Below are positions 5,937 through 7,189 of a stretch of 7,189 bases of DNA, piece by piece. Under the pieces are notes generated by a model, which was given only the letters and a program-made list of their open reading frames with translations, had not been told where the DNA came from and did not search any database. Both the position numbers and the translations under genes were made by a program. Source of the stretch: Chitinophagales bacterium (GTDB lineage: Bacteria; Bacteroidota; Bacteroidia; Chitinophagales; Saprospiraceae); NCBI GenBank assembly GCA_013297575.1, contig JAAFHO010000290.1, positions 1 through 7,189 of the forward strand. Reading direction: 5' to 3'. The stretch's first letter is position 1. Each line of letters begins with the position of its first letter.

Positions 5937-5958
5937 TCCACCGAAGGGCTTTTTTTTT
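5925..5958 (+). terminator. Intrinsic terminator of the cys leader
   Basis: AGCCCTTCGG (5925-5934) and CCGAAGGGCT (5941-5950) form a perfect 10-bp G/C-rich stem with a 6-nt loop TATCCA, followed at once by an unbroken T-run through 5958. It lies between the leader-peptide stop codon and cysH with no other gene end nearby on this strand, so its only evident job is conditional termination before cysH. Confidence 0.92.
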
Positions 5959-5989
5959 GCTTTTTTTATCTGTACCACGCATTCGAGTT

Positions 5990-6709
5990 ATGCAAACAAA
6001 AGATACGTTACAAATACTTTCCGAGCAGTTATCTCCTTTTCGGACACAAAATCCAGCCGCTGCGCTGGAATGGTTGTCGGAGCATTTTTCGGGAAAAATT
6101 GTGTTTAGCACCAGTTTTGGCCTTGAAGATCAAGTGATTAGCCACCTCATTTTTAGTCAGCAATTACCCATTAGGGTTTTTACATTGGATACTGGGCGTA
6201 ATTTTCAGGAAACATACGCCACATGGTCGCGAACGGTAGAACAATACCAACAACCGATAGAAGTATTTGCCCCAGAAACCAGTGCTGTGGAACGTTTATT
6301 AGCCGAAAAAGGCCCCAATAGTTTTTATGCATCGGTAGAAAACCGAAAAGAATGTTGCCAAATAAGAAAAGTAGAACCGCTGGCGCGGGCATTGAAAGGG
6401 CAACAAGTTTGGATCACTGGAATCCGCGCAGATCAATCTCCTAATCGCCTCGATATGCAACCCCTGGAATGGGACGATACCCACCAACTTTTTAAATTTC
6501 ACCCACTTTTTGACTGGACTTTCGAGCAGGTGCAAGCCTTTGCCGATACCCACCGTGTCCCACAGAATCCTTTGCACAAAAAAGGGTTTGTGAGCATCGG
6601 TTGTGCGCCTTGTACACGCGCTGTGCAGCCCGGTGAAGATTTCCGCGCCGGTCGTTGGTGGTGGGAAGATAGCAGCAAAAAAGAATGTGGATTACATGTC
6701 CACAATTAA
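5990..6709 (+). CDS. cysH: Thioredoxin-dependent adenylyl-sulfate (APS) reductase, assimilatory
   Basis: The enzyme reduces activated sulfate to sulfite in the cytoplasm, the step after ATP sulfurylase in cysteine synthesis. The ATG at 5990 gives 239 residues; an earlier in-frame TTG at 5957 lies in the terminator T-tract and is rejected. The PAPS-reductase fold is shown by STSFGLEDQ (40-48) and LDTGR (66-70). The cysteine pairs Cys122-Cys123 (ECCQIRKVEPL) and Cys205/Cys208 (GCAPCTR) are the [4Fe-4S] ligands typical of APS-using enzymes and absent from the E. coli PAPS reductase. ECGLH near the C-terminus carries the catalytic Cys233. APS rather than PAPS as substrate is therefore likely, and no APS kinase would be needed. 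The gene starts 31 nt after the attenuator T-tract and is followed 50 nt later by cysD, probably in one operon. Family call is firm; substrate is inferred from the cysteine motifs. Confidence 0.94.
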   Translation: MQTKDTLQILSEQLSPFRTQNPAAALEWLSEHFSGKIVFSTSFGLEDQVISHLIFSQQLPIRVFTLDTGRNFQETYATWSRTVEQYQQPIEVFAPETSAVERLLAEKGPNSFYASVENRKECCQIRKVEPLARALKGQQVWITGIRADQSPNRLDMQPLEWDDTHQLFKFHPLFDWTFEQVQAFADTHRVPQNPLHKKGFVSIGCAPCTRAVQPGEDFRAGRWWWEDSSKKECGLHVHN

Positions 6710-6759
6710 GGAATGATGAAACCAATTTTTTATAATCACTTTAAATATTATTACATTAA

Positions 6760-7189
6760 ATGTCCAAATACTTAAATTATCTTGATCAGTTGGAGGCACA
6801 GGCCATTTATATCCTCCGGGAAGTGGCTGGCCAATTTGAACGTCCTGCACTGCTTTTTTCGGGTGGAAAGGATTCCATTACATTGGTAAAATTGGCAGAA
6901 AAAGCCTTTCGCCCCGGTAAATTCCCTTTCCCTTTAGTGCATATTGATACTGGGCACAATTTCCCAGAAGTGATTGAATACCGAGATCGTTTAGCGGCAC
7001 AATTGGGCGAAAAACTGATTGTTCGCAAAGTAGAAGATACCATCAAAAGACAAGGGTTAAAGGATGGAACAGGCAAATACCCAAGCCGTAACGCGCTGCA
7101 AACCAATACTTTATTGGAAACTATTGAAGAATTTGAATTTGATGCCTGTATTGGCGGTGCACGCCGCGATGAAGAAAAAGCACGTGCTA
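6760..7189 (+). CDS. cysD: Sulfate adenylyltransferase subunit 2 (ATP sulfurylase small subunit), 3'-truncated by window edge
   Basis: CysD, with the GTPase subunit CysN, makes APS from ATP and sulfate, supplying the substrate of CysH. The ATG at 6760 opens a frame of 143 full codons that runs off the window; complete CysD proteins are about 300 residues. The start MSKYLNYLDQLEAQAIYILREV is typical of the family from LDQLEAQAI onward. The PP-loop for ATP binding is SGGKDS (34-39). VHIDTGHNF follows, and GGARRDEEKARA at the right edge is a strong family signature. The SGGKDS and DTGHNFPE wording, with an NALQTNTLLE segment, differs from E. coli CysD (SIGKDS, DTGWKF) and fits a second CysD subfamily that I recall from Bacteroidota and other phyla. 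The 50-nt gap after cysH has no evident terminator or promoter. cysN is expected just beyond the window. Confidence 0.94.
   Translation, partial: MSKYLNYLDQLEAQAIYILREVAGQFERPALLFSGGKDSITLVKLAEKAFRPGKFPFPLVHIDTGHNFPEVIEYRDRLAAQLGEKLIVRKVEDTIKRQGLKDGTGKYPSRNALQTNTLLETIEEFEFDACIGGARRDEEKARA

Noticed and set aside
5785..5960. Metabolite riboswitch (for example SAM-binding) before cysH
   Set aside because: No recognisable SAM aptamer core is present, and the Cys-codon run with mutually exclusive hairpins explains the leader better.
5957..5989. TTG start at 5957 for cysH
   Set aside because: It begins inside the terminator T-tract and adds 11 residues outside the family; the ATG at 5990 fits.

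Overview
The window looks like chromosomal DNA from a member of the Bacteroidota, possibly a Saprospiria relative. The phylum call rests on two promoter-like sites of the TAnnTTTG type with an upstream TTG/TTTG, weak or absent Shine-Dalgarno sequences, a DPP5-like S9 peptidase, and several palindromic intergenic repeats. The finer placement is a guess. All protein calls come from reading translations, not from database searches.

Layout: (1) 1-1433 (+), the C-terminal part of a secreted S9-family dipeptidyl peptidase, cut by the window edge. (2) 1434-1877, a convergent intergenic gap filled with short inverted repeats. (3) 4878-1878 (-), a two-gene tryptophan operon in which both genes are fusions: trpGD (glutaminase plus anthranilate phosphoribosyltransferase), then trpCF (indoleglycerol-phosphate synthase plus phosphoribosylanthranilate isomerase). 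A predicted promoter and a 20-bp palindrome lie just upstream. (4) 5009-5530, a non-coding element of about 0.5 kb with 14-bp terminal inverted repeats, 12-bp flanking direct repeats and an interior that is a large imperfect palindrome built of GAGCC/GGCTC and GCGGATT/AATCCGC hairpins. (5) 5753-5958, a regulatory leader: a TACCTTTG promoter, a 29-codon reading frame with six consecutive Cys codons, and an intrinsic terminator whose 5' arm can instead pair with the leader frame. (6) 5990 to the end (+), cysH (APS-reductase type) and the start of cysD, the sulfate-assimilation genes controlled by that leader.

The main result is region 5. The sequence contains the parts expected of a cysteine-sensing transcription attenuator. 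A run of Cys codons ends 12 nt before a segment (5846-5860) that can form 14 base pairs with 5923-5936, and this pairing excludes the 10-bp terminator stem 5925-5934/5941-5950. Shortage of Cys-tRNA would stall the ribosome on the Cys run, free the antiterminator arm and let transcription enter cysH-cysD. Ample cysteine would let the ribosome run through and favour termination. CysD (with CysN, presumably downstream) makes APS and CysH reduces it to sulfite, so the end product of the pathway would control its own synthesis.

The trp operon supplies four enzymatic functions in two polypeptides. trpE, trpA and trpB are not next to it in this window.
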